From Beijerinckiaceae bacterium (GTDB lineage Bacteria; Pseudomonadota; Alphaproteobacteria; Rhizobiales; Beijerinckiaceae), in contig JARLIW010000249.1 of the NCBI GenBank assembly GCA_031291515.1, forward strand, positions 1 to 32,263: DNA of 32,263 bases, given 5' to 3'. The translations under genes were made by a program, and so were the position numbers. Of the stretch, positions 24,066 to 32,263 are shown piece by piece; position 1 is the first letter of the stretch, and every line of letters starts with the position of its first letter. Below the pieces are notes generated by a model, which did not search any database, was not told the DNA's origin, and was given only the letters and a program-made list of their open reading frames with translations.

Positions 24066-26203
24066 GCCTGAGCGAAAAACTGCAATTCGGCTTCGGCCGA
24101 AGGCTTCCCGTCATCCTTCAAGCGGAAGCGGCGGAATGCGGTCTGGCCTGTCTTGCCATGGTCATCGGCTATTATGGGGGCCATGTCGATCTTGCCGGGT
24201 TACGGCGGCGTCACGTCCTCTCGCTGAAGGGAATGACCCTGCGCAATCTGATCGACTTCGCGGGCCAGATGAATATGGCGACACGGGCCGTGCGCGTCGA
24301 ACTCAATGATCTCGCGCGGCTGCGGACGCCGTCCATCCTCCACTGGAATATGAATCACTTCGTCGTCCTCGAACGGGTCGGAGCACGGGCGATCGTGATC
24401 CACGATCCGGCCCGGGGCCGCCGGCGCCTTTCGTACGACGAGGCATCGCGGGAGTTTACCGGCGTGGCGTTGGAGCTCAATCCGGCCACGGAGTTTACGC
24501 GCGCGAGCCCGCCGCCCGGGCTGCGATTGACCGATCTGTTTCACAATATCGCGGGGATCGGCGCCGCTCTTACGCAGGTCCTAATTCTTTCGCTCGGCAT
24601 CGAACTCGTCGCGCTCCTCCTTCCGATCGCATCGCAAATCGTTATCGACGAAGTGATCGTCAATGCGGATCGGGACCTTCTCATTGTCGTCGCCACGGGG
24701 CTCGCGCTTCTGCTGTTCGTTCAGCTCGCTCTCGGCGCGGCACGGACCTGGACCGTCATGCTGATTGGGGCCAAGCTGAATTTGCAATGGAACAGCAGCG
24801 TTTTCGATCATCTAACCCGTTTGCCTCTCGACTATTTCGAGAAGCGCCACGTCGGCGATGTGATCTCGCGGTTTGGCTCCTTGGCGACGATCCAAAAGGC
24901 GCTGACGACAGATTTGGTGCAGGCCATTCTCGACGGAATTATGTCGATCGGAATGCTCGCGATGCTGACCATCTATGGCGGCTGGTTCAGCCTGGTCGTC
25001 GTCGCCTCGACGGTCCTCAATTCCATACTCCGGATCGCGGCCTACAAGTCCTATCGCGAGAATACCGAGGAGGCAATCGCGGCGGAAGCGCGGCAACAGA
25101 GCCATTTCATCGAAACGATACGAGGCATGGCCAGCGTCAAGCTGCTCGGCCTTCGCGAGCGCCGCCTGAGCGCGTGGATGAATCAATTTGTCGATGCTCT
25201 AAATGCACGGTTGCGCCTGCAACGGGCGGATCTCGTATTCAACCGCGCCAACGAATTTCTTTCGGGCGCCGATCGTCTGCTTCTACTCGTTCTTGGCGCG
25301 AACGCGGCGATTCACCTCTCGATGTCGCTCGGAATGCTCGTTGCCTTCCTCGCTTATCGCGATCAGTTCTCGCAACGAATCGCGAATCTGATCAGCTCGG
25401 GATTCCAGTTGCGGATGCTCAATGTCCAAACCGCCCGTCTCGCTGATATTGTGATGAACGATCCCGAGCCCGCGGCGGCGCCCGGAGCCCGCCCGGCATC
25501 CCCGCCACCCGCGAAAGACAAGGGTTCGAATCTTCCGATGGCGCCAGCACCGCCATCCACTGGCGCTCTCATGGCCACGGGGCTCTCCGCGCGTTACGGC
25601 GCGAGCGAACCCTGGATTTTCCGCGAAGTGACGCTCACCGTTCCCGCGGGCGCATGCTTCGCGATTTCGGGGCCATCGGGTTGCGGTAAAACGACGTTGC
25701 TGAAAAGCCTGATGGGCCTGCAACCGTTGTCGGATGGGTCGATCTTCATGGATGGCCGGGACATCCGACTGATCGGCGCGGAAAGTTACCGCGGCCGGAT
25801 TGCTGGCGTCATGCAGAACGATGGCCTGTTCGCGGGTTCGATCGCCGAGAACATCGCCTGTTTCGACGACCATCCCGACCCCGGTTGGATTCAGGAATGC
25901 GCCGCGCGCGCCGCAATTTTGGACGACATTCGCAAGACGCCGATGGGATTTGAGACATTGGTCGGCGACATGGGCAGCACATTGTCCGGCGGCCAAAAGC
26001 AACGCGTGATCCTCGCCCGGGCTCTCTATCGGAGGCCCGAGATCCTATTTCTCGACGAAGCGACGAGCCATCTCGACGAGCCGACCGAAGCCAAGATCGC
26101 GGATGCGCTTCGCGATTGTTCGATGACGCGGATCATCATTTCGCATCGTCCCGCGACGATCGCCAATTCGGACGATGTGCTATTTCTTGGGGAAGCACGC
26201 TGA
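24062..26203 (+). CDS. C39 peptidase-ABC exporter (CvaB-type)
   Basis: A 713-residue peptidase-containing ABC transporter that removes the double-glycine leader and exports the peptide. The start is TTG at 24062, overlapping the HlyD stop (TTGA), with GGAGGT six bases upstream. The C39 domain (residues ~10-150) has all three catalytic positions: Cys26 (AECGLACLA), His99 (MNHFVVLE) and Asp115 (IHDPARG). A six-helix membrane domain spans ~165-450. The nucleotide-binding domain has Walker A GPSGCGKTT with Lys543, signature LSGGQKQR, Walker B ILFLDEATSHLD and the H-loop ISHRP. All key residues are intact. The Pro/Ala linker before the ATPase is longer than usual. It probably works with the adjacent adaptor and precursor. 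Confidence 0.93.
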   Translation: MSLSEKLQFGFGRRLPVILQAEAAECGLACLAMVIGYYGGHVDLAGLRRRHVLSLKGMTLRNLIDFAGQMNMATRAVRVELNDLARLRTPSILHWNMNHFVVLERVGARAIVIHDPARGRRRLSYDEASREFTGVALELNPATEFTRASPPPGLRLTDLFHNIAGIGAALTQVLILSLGIELVALLLPIASQIVIDEVIVNADRDLLIVVATGLALLLFVQLALGAARTWTVMLIGAKLNLQWNSSVFDHLTRLPLDYFEKRHVGDVISRFGSLATIQKALTTDLVQAILDGIMSIGMLAMLTIYGGWFSLVVVASTVLNSILRIAAYKSYRENTEEAIAAEARQQSHFIETIRGMASVKLLGLRERRLSAWMNQFVDALNARLRLQRADLVFNRANEFLSGADRLLLLVLGANAAIHLSMSLGMLVAFLAYRDQFSQRIANLISSGFQLRMLNVQTARLADIVMNDPEPAAAPGARPASPPPAKDKGSNLPMAPAPPSTGALMATGLSARYGASEPWIFREVTLTVPAGACFAISGPSGCGKTTLLKSLMGLQPLSDGSIFMDGRDIRLIGAESYRGRIAGVMQNDGLFAGSIAENIACFDDHPDPGWIQECAARAAILDDIRKTPMGFETLVGDMGSTLSGGQKQRVILARALYRRPEILFLDEATSHLDEPTEAKIADALRDCSMTRIIISHRPATIANSDDVLFLGEAR

Positions 26204-26235
26204 CGAGCGCGAACATTAGAAGGACCGAGAAGCAT

Positions 26236-26265
26236 TTACCACTTGGGCGGAATCACCAGTGGTAA
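26236..26265. terminator. Terminator-like inverted repeat after the exporter gene
   Basis: TTACCACT (26236-26243) and AGTGGTAA (26258-26265) form a perfect 8-bp stem with a 14-base loop, 32 bases after the exporter stop. There is no T run on the plus strand, so it may stabilise mRNA rather than terminate. Confidence 0.4.
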
Positions 26266-26424
26266 GAGGGTTACGTGCTCTGCCTTGTGCCGCTTCCGGC
26301 GTCCTCCCGAACCCAAAACCTTTTGCTTTTGTGTGAGCTTGGCCTGCTGAAAACGCGGCGCGATGCATTCCTGCCCGGTCCTCTCGCCCACCGATCCGGA
26401 TCCGAAGGTCGAAATCGGATTCAT
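26236..26424 (-). CDS. Doubtful 62-residue ORF coupled to the membrane gene
   Basis: It starts with ATGA overlapping the stop of the 68-residue membrane gene and encodes a basic peptide (MNPISTFGSGSVGERTG...) with an RRKRHKAEH patch. The four-base overlap is typical of coupled genes, but composition and lack of family make it uncertain. It ends in the inverted repeat. The track lists a longer version starting at 26496. Confidence 0.22.
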   Translation of the reverse strand: MNPISTFGSGSVGERTGQECIAPRFQQAKLTQKQKVLGSGGRRKRHKAEHVTLLPLVIPPKW

Positions 26425-26627
26425 GGCTTCTGTTGAGACACAGACGGACCACCGTCCAAAAGCGGATACACCCTGGACACGATAGACCCCAAACAAATGA
26501 GCGCCACCAGCAGCTTAAGTAGGTTCGCCAGTCGAGCTTCAGGACAAAATCGATCGATGATCCAAAACAAGATCGCACCAACGACGATGGTAATCAGGAT
26601 TCCAATTAAGAGTGTGATCGTGAACAC
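26421..26627 (-). CDS. Small two-helix membrane protein (Thivi_2564-like)
   Basis: 68 residues, with two hydrophobic helices (ITLLIGILITIVVGAILFWII and LLKLLVALICLGSIVSRVYPLL) separated by a short polar loop DRFCPEARLAN and followed by a polar tail. It resembles a widespread family of small bacterial inner-membrane proteins of unknown function, annotated in some genomes as Thivi_2564-type. It lies convergent to the exporter genes. Small two-helix membrane proteins also serve as bacteriocin immunity proteins, so that role cannot be excluded here, but the opposite strand and the family's wide spread argue against it. Confidence 0.65.
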   Translation of the reverse strand: MFTITLLIGILITIVVGAILFWIIDRFCPEARLANLLKLLVALICLGSIVSRVYPLLDGGPSVSQQKP

Positions 26628-27398
26628 AATAATCTCCCAAACGTAGCGCTAAGTTGTTTCAACGCGCGTCGCCGCTTTTTGTTGCCAAGCGGAACCCCGA
26701 CCCCAAATGCGCGGTCGAGGCGCGGTGATCGCGGCTGGGAGACGCTCATCGAGTGTCGGCGACGCGTCTGATGCCCAAACAAGGTTGCGACCCTCGGCGG
26801 TCCACCGTCACGGCAAGTCGACAAAGCGCGCATCCCCTGGCCAAACCGAGCGGGCCTCTCCATGACGACTAACCTGCCCGACACCTCCGGCGCCGCCTGC
26901 CGGCGCTTTATCGCGGCAAGGCGGCTATGCCTGTCGGGGTTGTCCAAGCCATCCTCGATCGGATCATATCAATTCAGCACCGCGATATCGAATTCGCTCG
27001 CGGCCATGGCGAGCAACGATACCATATCGCACTGATAGGAGACCCGGCGGCCCGTGGCGGACTGACGTGAATAGCCCATGCGGAAGAACTGCCGACGTCC
27101 GACAAATGGGCGGCCCCGTCCAAATTAACGGTGGTTTGACATCCGATCAATCATCCGCCCCGAAACAACTACTTTTCTCATCAATTTTTGGCTCGGCCTG
27201 GGTTTGGTATCTTAGAGTTACTATAATTCTAATCTAGCGGATTAGCCTTGACAATGACTCGGTCTCCGGCTCTAGCGAAGATACTGATCTTTTCGTGACA
27301 ACTTCATTCGATGCGACATATCGAGTCCGATAGCGGCTGCCAGCCCGCCGCGGACGCGAGCATCCCACCCGTGCGAACTTCCAAGGGGACGGCGGATC
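26628..27398. other. Gene-poor stretch
   Basis: About 770 bases without a convincing gene. Track ORFs here are Arg/Pro-rich shadows. A short minus-strand frame (26969-27079, MGYSRQSATGRRVSYQ...) has a protein-like composition and may be a remnant. From 27160 the sequence becomes AT-rich; CTTAGAGTTACTATAATTCTAAT near 27213-27235 resembles a poor Irr-type site. Confidence 0.5.
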
Positions 27399-27641
27399 AT
27401 GATCGACGAGTTGAATGGCCGCATGATCGCGAGCCAATTATTAATCACCGGGCTGATTGCGCGGGTCGCAAATCAAACGCCGAACCCGGTTTCGTTTTTG
27501 TCGGATTTTCGCGACGAAATTCTGGCCGTGACCGCGCAAATTCGGATCGCGGGCTCGAGCGACGCGTCGCGAACGCGCGACATCGCGCGTGAAGCGATCG
27601 ACGAACTTTTTTCCCTCATGAAGGGTCCAAGCCACGACTAA
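27399..27641 (+). CDS. Small hypothetical protein
   Basis: 80 residues, with AAGGGG nine bases upstream of the ATG. All-helical appearance (MIDELNGRMIASQLLITGLIARVANQTPNP, then FLSDFRDEILAVTAQIRI, then REAIDELFSLM). No transmembrane segment and no known motif. Codon use is like the neighbours and the sequence looks like a genuine cytoplasmic helical protein. Function unknown. It ends ~210 bases before the TonB receptor and the iron boxes. Confidence 0.6.
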   Translation: MIDELNGRMIASQLLITGLIARVANQTPNPVSFLSDFRDEILAVTAQIRIAGSSDASRTRDIAREAIDELFSLMKGPSHD

Positions 27642-27683
27642 AGCGATCTTAATTTTCAGCCGCGGTCGTCCCGCCGAAAGCAA

Positions 27684-27700
27684 TCTGTAATTATTCTAAA
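27684..27700 (+). promoter_or_regulatory. Degenerate Irr-type box
   Basis: TCTGTAATTATTCTAAA matches TTTAGAA-N3-TTCTAAA at 11 of 14 positions, with a perfect right half. It lies 46 bases before the stronger box. Confidence 0.35.
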
Positions 27701-27729
27701 TACAAACTGCGGCATGTGCCCGAGAGTTT

Positions 27730-27746
27730 TTTAGAACTGTTCTATA
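27730..27746 (+). promoter_or_regulatory. Irr-type iron control (ICE) box upstream of the TonB receptor
   Basis: TTTAGAACTGTTCTATA matches TTTAGAA-N3-TTCTAAA at 13 of 14 fixed positions. It is ~107 bases before the receptor start codon. It would place the receptor operon under iron control. Confidence 0.65.
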
Positions 27747-27852
27747 TTTCTACATTTGATCTATTATAATGTGCTCACGGAGAGTTGACGCCCGCGATTT
27801 TATTGTGGCAAATCCACGAAATCGAAGAGGCCGACTTTGAAAATCGGCGAGA

Positions 27853-30372
27853 ATGCATCTTGGGGGCGTCATGAGTTTAGTTCTTGTTCCACAATCGCTG
27901 AGATTTCGAAATTCAGCTTGGTTGGCGGACAGTTTCGGCGACTTCGAAGTCCCCTTCACGTTGACGGCGGCCTGCGCCATTGCCGCGGGATCAATCGGGC
28001 ATGCGGAAGCCCAGCAAGCGTCCTCCGCGCTGCCAGCGGTGACGGTCGACGCGCCGGCTAACCGGCCAAGCGTTGCGCCCAAACCATCCGAAGCCCAGAT
28101 CAAAGCACGCAACGCCTTGCGTCGCAAAGTCCGGCAGACCCGCGCCGCGCAGAATGTCCCGGTTTCCGGACCAAAATCATCAACGCCGGATCTTCCCGTC
28201 TTGGCTCGTCCGGGAGCCAACCCCTATGCGGACCCAGCCGCGCCTTACAAGGCCGACCGTTTGTCATCGAACAAGTTTACGGAACCGCTTCTCAACACCC
28301 CCAAAACCGTCACCGTTCTGACGAAAGAAGTGCTCGAGGACAAAAATGCGACATCGATGCGCGAAATCGGGCGCACGACGGCGGGCGTCACCTTGGGGAG
28401 CGGAGAAGGCGGCAACGCGTTTGGCGATCGCTTTTTCATCCGCGGATTCGACGCGCGCAACGATATTTTCGTCGATGGCGTGCGGGATCCGGGCGTCAGT
28501 ATCCGTGAGAATTTCTTTACGGAACAGGTCGAGATTTTGCGAGGTCCGGCGTCCTCCTTCTCGGGGCGAGGCACGACCGGCGGCGCGATCAATATCGTGA
28601 CCAAGAAGGCGAGCGACCAAGACTTCAACGAAATCGAAACGACGTTGGGAAGCGATCAGACGAAACGTGTCACGATTGACGTCAACAAGGCGATCAGTCC
28701 GATCTTGGACGTCCGTGTCAATGGCATGTTCCAGGACGCGGACGTTGCGGGGCGCAATTTTACCACGGACGACCGCAATGGAATCGCGGGCGCCTTGGCG
28801 TTTAGGCCCGGCTCCAATTTCACCCTGACGGCTGATTATGCCCACAGCTATCTGAGCGGCCTTCCAGACTTCGGTGTTCCCTATGATCTCAGCACCCACC
28901 GACCCGCGACGGAGGGCGTTGTTCCGCGGGATACGTATTACGGCATTATCAACCGCGACTTCACCAAGACGACACAGAACCTCGGGACGCTCGATGGCGA
29001 ATATAAGGTCAACGACTGGCTGACGCTCGAGAACAAAGCCCGCCAAGGATATTCCGTTCTGAATTATATCGGGACGATTCCAGAGAATCCGAGCGGGGCC
29101 TATGCGGCTTTCGCATCGACAGCCACAAACTTCCAGGGGCTCACGGAACTCAACGCGCAGAGCCGGTTCGAGACCTCCGCCGTGCTTGCCGATCAGACCG
29201 AGGCCATCGCAAAGTTCGACACCGGCCCGGTTCGACATACCGCCGTTTTCGGGACCGAATTCTCGGGCGAGCGCATCAGTATCAATAGCTACACCGGCCT
29301 GACCTCGGAGACCGTCGGTTCGTCATTCACATCGACCGGTTCGGTGGTCACGAGTATTTTCGATCCGACGAACTACGAGCCCGGATACACGGGGGCGACT
29401 CTCGGTGGCAATCCGCAGATTTACCACGTGAGCACCAAAGCGGTTTATTTGATGGATACCGCGAATTGGGATGATCGCTTGATCTTCAATTGGGGCGTCC
29501 GTTTTGACGACTATGGGATCACGTCGAAGAACAACACGAGTTCGGTGACGGCAAATGACAGTCTCGTGAATTACAATCTGGGCCTGGTCTATAAGCCGAT
29601 CCCGATCGGCAGCCTTTACGTTGCCTATGCAACCGCGTCCGACCCGGTCGGCGATGAGCTCGACGCGACGGCGAGCTCATACGGCGGTCTCAGTCCAACC
29701 CAAAACATATCCCAGATTTACGGCCCTATCCGGAGCCAATCGATCGAGGCCGGCACGAAATGGGAGCTATTCGATCGGCATTTGCTCGCGACCGCCGCCG
29801 CCTTTCAAACAGATGTGGAGAACGCGCGCGAATCGACGCCAGCCGGTCTGCCAGGCTATCCCGTTTCAAACACAGTCGTCGCGGGCGCCGCATACCGTGT
29901 TCAAGGTCTTGATTTCGAAATCGCCGGAAAGATCACCGACAAATGGAGCGTGATGGGCGGCGTTGTCCTCATGAAGTCGGACATCACACAATCCGTCGTG
30001 CCCCATAATATCGGTCTGCAGCTCGCCAATATCGCCCATCAGTCTTTCACCTTGCTTTCCAAATATGAAATTACGCCTTGGCTGGAAATGGGAGGCCAGG
30101 CGGTCTGGAGATCGGAGGTCTACGGGGGATCGCTGCTCGCGGCGAATGGCGGCGTCGCTTATAATGCAACGCCGGTGCCCACCGTACTGCCCTCGTTCTG
30201 GCGGTTCGATGCGTTCGCGGAATCGAAGATAGGTCCCTACTCGACCCTCAAACTTTACGCGGCGAATATCTTCAACAGAACCTATTACGATTCGATCTAT
30301 CAAAGTGGGGCGCCATTCATCCGCGTCGCGCCGGGACGCAGCGTATCCTTGATCGCAACCGTAAAATTCTGA
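27853..30372 (+). CDS. TonB-dependent siderophore receptor (Fiu/PiuA-like)
   Basis: An outer-membrane receptor of up to 839 residues. The ATG at 27871 (MSLVLVPQ) is an equally good start. A long N-terminal region precedes a signal-peptide core ([19 protein letters not shown]). A TonB box-like stretch (LPAVTVDAP) follows. The plug domain (~140-270) has [39 protein letters not shown] and [28 protein letters not shown]. The 22-strand barrel ends in the canonical terminal Phe (VSLIATVKF). The downstream PiuC-type dioxygenase is the usual partner of Fiu/PiuA receptors for catecholate siderophores. Irr-type boxes lie upstream, so it is probably induced or controlled by iron. The ligand is inferred from the context. 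Confidence 0.92.
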   Translation: MHLGGVMSLVLVPQSLRFRNSAWLADSFGDFEVPFTLTAACAIAAGSIGHAEAQQASSALPAVTVDAPANRPSVAPKPSEAQIKARNALRRKVRQTRAAQNVPVSGPKSSTPDLPVLARPGANPYADPAAPYKADRLSSNKFTEPLLNTPKTVTVLTKEVLEDKNATSMREIGRTTAGVTLGSGEGGNAFGDRFFIRGFDARNDIFVDGVRDPGVSIRENFFTEQVEILRGPASSFSGRGTTGGAINIVTKKASDQDFNEIETTLGSDQTKRVTIDVNKAISPILDVRVNGMFQDADVAGRNFTTDDRNGIAGALAFRPGSNFTLTADYAHSYLSGLPDFGVPYDLSTHRPATEGVVPRDTYYGIINRDFTKTTQNLGTLDGEYKVNDWLTLENKARQGYSVLNYIGTIPENPSGAYAAFASTATNFQGLTELNAQSRFETSAVLADQTEAIAKFDTGPVRHTAVFGTEFSGERISINSYTGLTSETVGSSFTSTGSVVTSIFDPTNYEPGYTGATLGGNPQIYHVSTKAVYLMDTANWDDRLIFNWGVRFDDYGITSKNNTSSVTANDSLVNYNLGLVYKPIPIGSLYVAYATASDPVGDELDATASSYGGLSPTQNISQIYGPIRSQSIEAGTKWELFDRHLLATAAAFQTDVENARESTPAGLPGYPVSNTVVAGAAYRVQGLDFEIAGKITDKWSVMGGVVLMKSDITQSVVPHNIGLQLANIAHQSFTLLSKYEITPWLEMGGQAVWRSEVYGGSLLAANGGVAYNATPVPTVLPSFWRFDAFAESKIGPYSTLKLYAANIFNRTYYDSIYQSGAPFIRVAPGRSVSLIATVKF

Positions 30373-30383
30373 TCGGAGTCCCA

Positions 30384-31067
30384 ATGCTGGTTTGTATTCC
30401 CAACATATTGAGCAAGTCCGAGGTTGCGTCGTTTCGCGCGGTCATGGACAAGGCCACGTGGGAGGACGGACGCTCCACGGCTGGAGCTCAGTCCGCGCTC
30501 GTCAAGGCAAATGAACAATTGCCGCCAGATTGCGAAATCGCCCGGACGTTGGGCGACCGCATCATTACCGCTCTCGCGGCCAACTCGCTTTTTCGGGCGG
30601 CCGCGATTCCCTTTCGGATTTTTCCGCCGCTGTTCAATCGATATGGAGCGGGGCAAAAATTTGGCGTCCACATCGATAATGCCATACGCGGCGACCATCT
30701 GACTGGCATGCGGATTCGCACCGATCTTTCCGTGACGTTGTTTCTCTCGGAGCCGGAAGAATACGAAGGAGGCGAACTCGTCATCGAGGACTACTACGGG
30801 TCGCAGCGCATCAAACTCCCGGCCGGCGATCTCGTGCTTTATCCCGCGACGAGCCTTCATATGGTCACGCCCGTAACGAGCGGCCGGCGAGTCGCCTCTT
30901 TTCTATGGCTGCAAAGCATGATCCGCGACGCGCAGGCCCGCAGCATGATCTTCGATCTCGATAGCGCGATCCAGGGGCTTGCCGATCGGCACGGGCAAGA
31001 CGACCGCGAAGTCGTCAAACTCACCGGTGTGTATCACAACCTTATCCGGCACTGGGCAGAGCTATGA
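30384..31067 (+). CDS. piuC: PiuC/YbiX-type Fe(II)/2-oxoglutarate dioxygenase
   Basis: A 227-residue PKHD-type hydroxylase of the YbiX/PiuC family, regularly found beside Fiu/PiuA siderophore receptors; the substrate is unsettled. The double-stranded beta-helix carries the iron ligands His96 and Asp98 (GVHIDNA) and His159 (SLHMVTPV). Arg169 (GRRVASFLW) would bind 2-oxoglutarate. [15 protein letters not shown] and [12 protein letters not shown] are family signatures. CGGAG precedes the ATG, 12 bases after the receptor stop. Its stop overlaps the exbB start (ATGA), so it is in the same operon. Confidence 0.93.
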   Translation: MLVCIPNILSKSEVASFRAVMDKATWEDGRSTAGAQSALVKANEQLPPDCEIARTLGDRIITALAANSLFRAAAIPFRIFPPLFNRYGAGQKFGVHIDNAIRGDHLTGMRIRTDLSVTLFLSEPEEYEGGELVIEDYYGSQRIKLPAGDLVLYPATSLHMVTPVTSGRRVASFLWLQSMIRDAQARSMIFDLDSAIQGLADRHGQDDREVVKLTGVYHNLIRHWAEL

Positions 31068-32005
31068 AACACGCAATCGATTGGCTCCGCATCCTTGCGG
31101 TCATCATTCCAGCCACGGTGGTCTTGCCCGCGGCAACGCGTGGTCAAGACATACGTCCCGCTATTTCGAGCGTGCCGGCCAAACCGAGCCAGGCGGGCGC
31201 GGCGCCGCTATCGGACCGGCCGACGGCATCCCTTCAATCCATCGGCGCGCCCAGTCCCGCCGTTCCCCTCGCCGCGCCGAATGCGACGCAACACGGTACG
31301 CTAGATGGGCCTGTCCTCCATGAACTCTCGCCTTGGTCCATGTTTCTTGCCGCGGATGCCATCGTCAAAGGCGTCATGGTTGGCTTGATGCTCGCATCGA
31401 TCGCGACATGGACGGTCTTTGCGGGAAAATCCGTGGAACTGGCGGTTGCCCGGCGCGGTCTAAGCAAAGCGCTCGCCCGGTTCGAGCGCGCAAAGAGTCT
31501 TCCGGAAGCCAAAATCGCCGCGGGTGTCCGGTCTGGATTCCTGCCGCGCCTCGTTGTGGCGGCGACCGAAGAGCTGGAGTTGTCGGGCTTCGCGTCGGCG
31601 CCTTCCGGCATTAAGGAACGCGCTCAATCCCGCTTCGCCGATCTCATCCGCGCGGAAACACAAGCGATGCGCCGCGGCATGGGTTTGCTTGCGACGATCG
31701 GCGCGACCGCGCCATTCGTCGGGCTGTTTGGCACCGTCTGGGGCATCATGAATAGTTTCATCGGAATTTCAAAAGCGCAGACGACCAATCTCGCCGTCGT
31801 GGCGCCAGGCATCGCCGAGGCCCTGCTCGCCACAGCGATCGGTCTCGTCGCCGCGATTCCAGCTGTCATCATCTATAACCATTTTTCGCGCGCGACCCGA
31901 AGTTACCAGCTTCTCGTCAACCAGGCCGCGGGTGCCGCGGGCCGGCTCTTGTCGCGGGAACTCGATCGTGACCGCCCGGCCAAAGCCGCGCGATTGGCGG
32001 AATGA
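31064..32005 (+). CDS. exbB: TonB-system energiser ExbB
   Basis: A 313-residue proton-channel subunit that with ExbD and TonB powers outer-membrane receptors. A cleavable-looking signal segment ([19 protein letters not shown]) and an ~80-residue Pro/Ala/Ser-rich periplasmic extension precede the conserved core, as in many alphaproteobacterial ExbB. The core has a first helix ([20 protein letters not shown]), a large cytoplasmic loop, then [29 protein letters not shown] and [27 protein letters not shown]. It overlaps piuC by four bases, and exbD starts three bases after it. Confidence 0.94.
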   Translation: MKHAIDWLRILAVIIPATVVLPAATRGQDIRPAISSVPAKPSQAGAAPLSDRPTASLQSIGAPSPAVPLAAPNATQHGTLDGPVLHELSPWSMFLAADAIVKGVMVGLMLASIATWTVFAGKSVELAVARRGLSKALARFERAKSLPEAKIAAGVRSGFLPRLVVAATEELELSGFASAPSGIKERAQSRFADLIRAETQAMRRGMGLLATIGATAPFVGLFGTVWGIMNSFIGISKAQTTNLAVVAPGIAEALLATAIGLVAAIPAVIIYNHFSRATRSYQLLVNQAAGAAGRLLSRELDRDRPAKAARLAE

Positions 32006-32008
32006 ACC

Positions 32009-32263
32009 ATGGGCGCCGGACTGAATGACCTTGATGACGACGACTTCGGGGAAACACACGACATCAATGTCACGCCGTTTATCGACGTGATCCTCGTTCT
32101 GCTGATCATTTTCATGGTCGCGGCCCCCCTTTCGACCGTGGACCTTCCGGTCGATCTTCCGGTCTCGACGGCGGTGCCACAAAAGAAACCGGATAAGCCC
32201 ACTTATGTCACCATAAGGGCCGATCTATCCGTGGCGATCGGTGAGAACCCTTTGAAGCGAAAC
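32009..32263 (+). CDS. exbD: Biopolymer transport protein ExbD, 5' part
   Basis: The first 85 codons, cut by the window edge; absent from the ORF track because there is no stop. MGAGLNDLDDDDFGETHDINVTPFIDVILVLLIIFMVAAP contains the short cytoplasmic tail and the single transmembrane helix with its proton-carrying Asp (FIDVILVLLIIF). The start of the periplasmic domain follows (LPVSTAVPQKKPDKPTYVTIRADLSVAIG). tonB is expected just outside the window. Confidence 0.93.
   Translation, partial: MGAGLNDLDDDDFGETHDINVTPFIDVILVLLIIFMVAAPLSTVDLPVDLPVSTAVPQKKPDKPTYVTIRADLSVAIGENPLKRN

Noticed and set aside
26969-27079. 36-codon minus-strand frame (MGYSRQSATGRRVSYQ...) in the gene-poor stretch
   Set aside because: Composition is protein-like and may be a remnant of a decayed gene, but it is short, lacks a ribosome site and matches nothing I know.
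27213-27235. Possible third Irr-type site (TTAGAGTTACTATAATTCTAAT)
   Set aside because: Only about 10 of 14 positions match, in an AT-rich stretch where such matches are expected; too weak to call.

Overview
The window looks like chromosomal DNA of an alphaproteobacterium, most likely of the Hyphomicrobiales. It is GC-rich with strong GC3 bias, which produces many long antisense shadow ORFs. It has serB and miaA back to back, type B PutA, and operator-like sites of the Irr type (TTTAGAA-N3-TTCTAAA) at iron genes. A Beijerinckiaceae/Methylocystaceae-type host is a guess from gene flavour, not proven. No rRNA, tRNA, CRISPR array, insertion sequence or prophage core was seen.

Layout. (1) 1-1157, minus strand: a long reading frame absent from the ORF track, probably starting at TTG and leaving the window on the left. 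It carries a phage/toxin-type linker and the beginning of what looks like a Tox-REase-5 region, so it is a probable polymorphic toxin. (2) 1293-5580: a minus-strand serB / P1 peptidase / RMD1-like operon, divergent from miaA, then two small minus-strand genes, one with a helix-turn-helix. (3) 5871-12479: aldo/keto reductase, an unknown protein with an acidic duplicated tail, a small DUF551-like protein, and the p-aminobenzoate branch of folate synthesis as fused pabA-pabB followed by pabC.

(4) 12707-18133: an iron cluster. Bacterioferritin faces two tandem bacterioferritin-associated ferredoxins (Bfd). Then comes a 700-bp regulatory interval with an Irr-type box, several hairpins and a minus-strand terminator that may end a small RNA, followed by the efeUOB ferrous iron uptake operon. 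(5) 18243-21905: putA, for proline catabolism. (6) 22394-26203: a compact microcin/bacteriocin-like export locus. It has a strong promoter, a perfect inverted repeat at the predicted transcript start, a 73-residue double-glycine precursor with a Gly-rich core, a terminator-like hairpin, an HlyD/CvaA-type adaptor and a C39-peptidase ABC exporter of the CvaB type. No recognisable immunity gene lies within the operon.

(7) 26236-27641: small minus-strand membrane genes, a gene-poor stretch and a small unknown plus-strand gene. (8) 27684-32263: an Irr-type box in front of a catecholate-siderophore-type TonB receptor, a PiuC/YbiX dioxygenase, exbB and the start of exbD, arranged as one operon that runs off the right end.

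The unifying theme of the right half is iron: storage and release (Bfr/Bfd), ferrous uptake (EfeUOB) and ferric-siderophore uptake (TonB receptor, ExbBD). A secreted small hydrophobic peptide system is inserted between these loci. The microcin-like locus is the best candidate for an undescribed system. All assignments are by reading motifs by eye; no database search was run.
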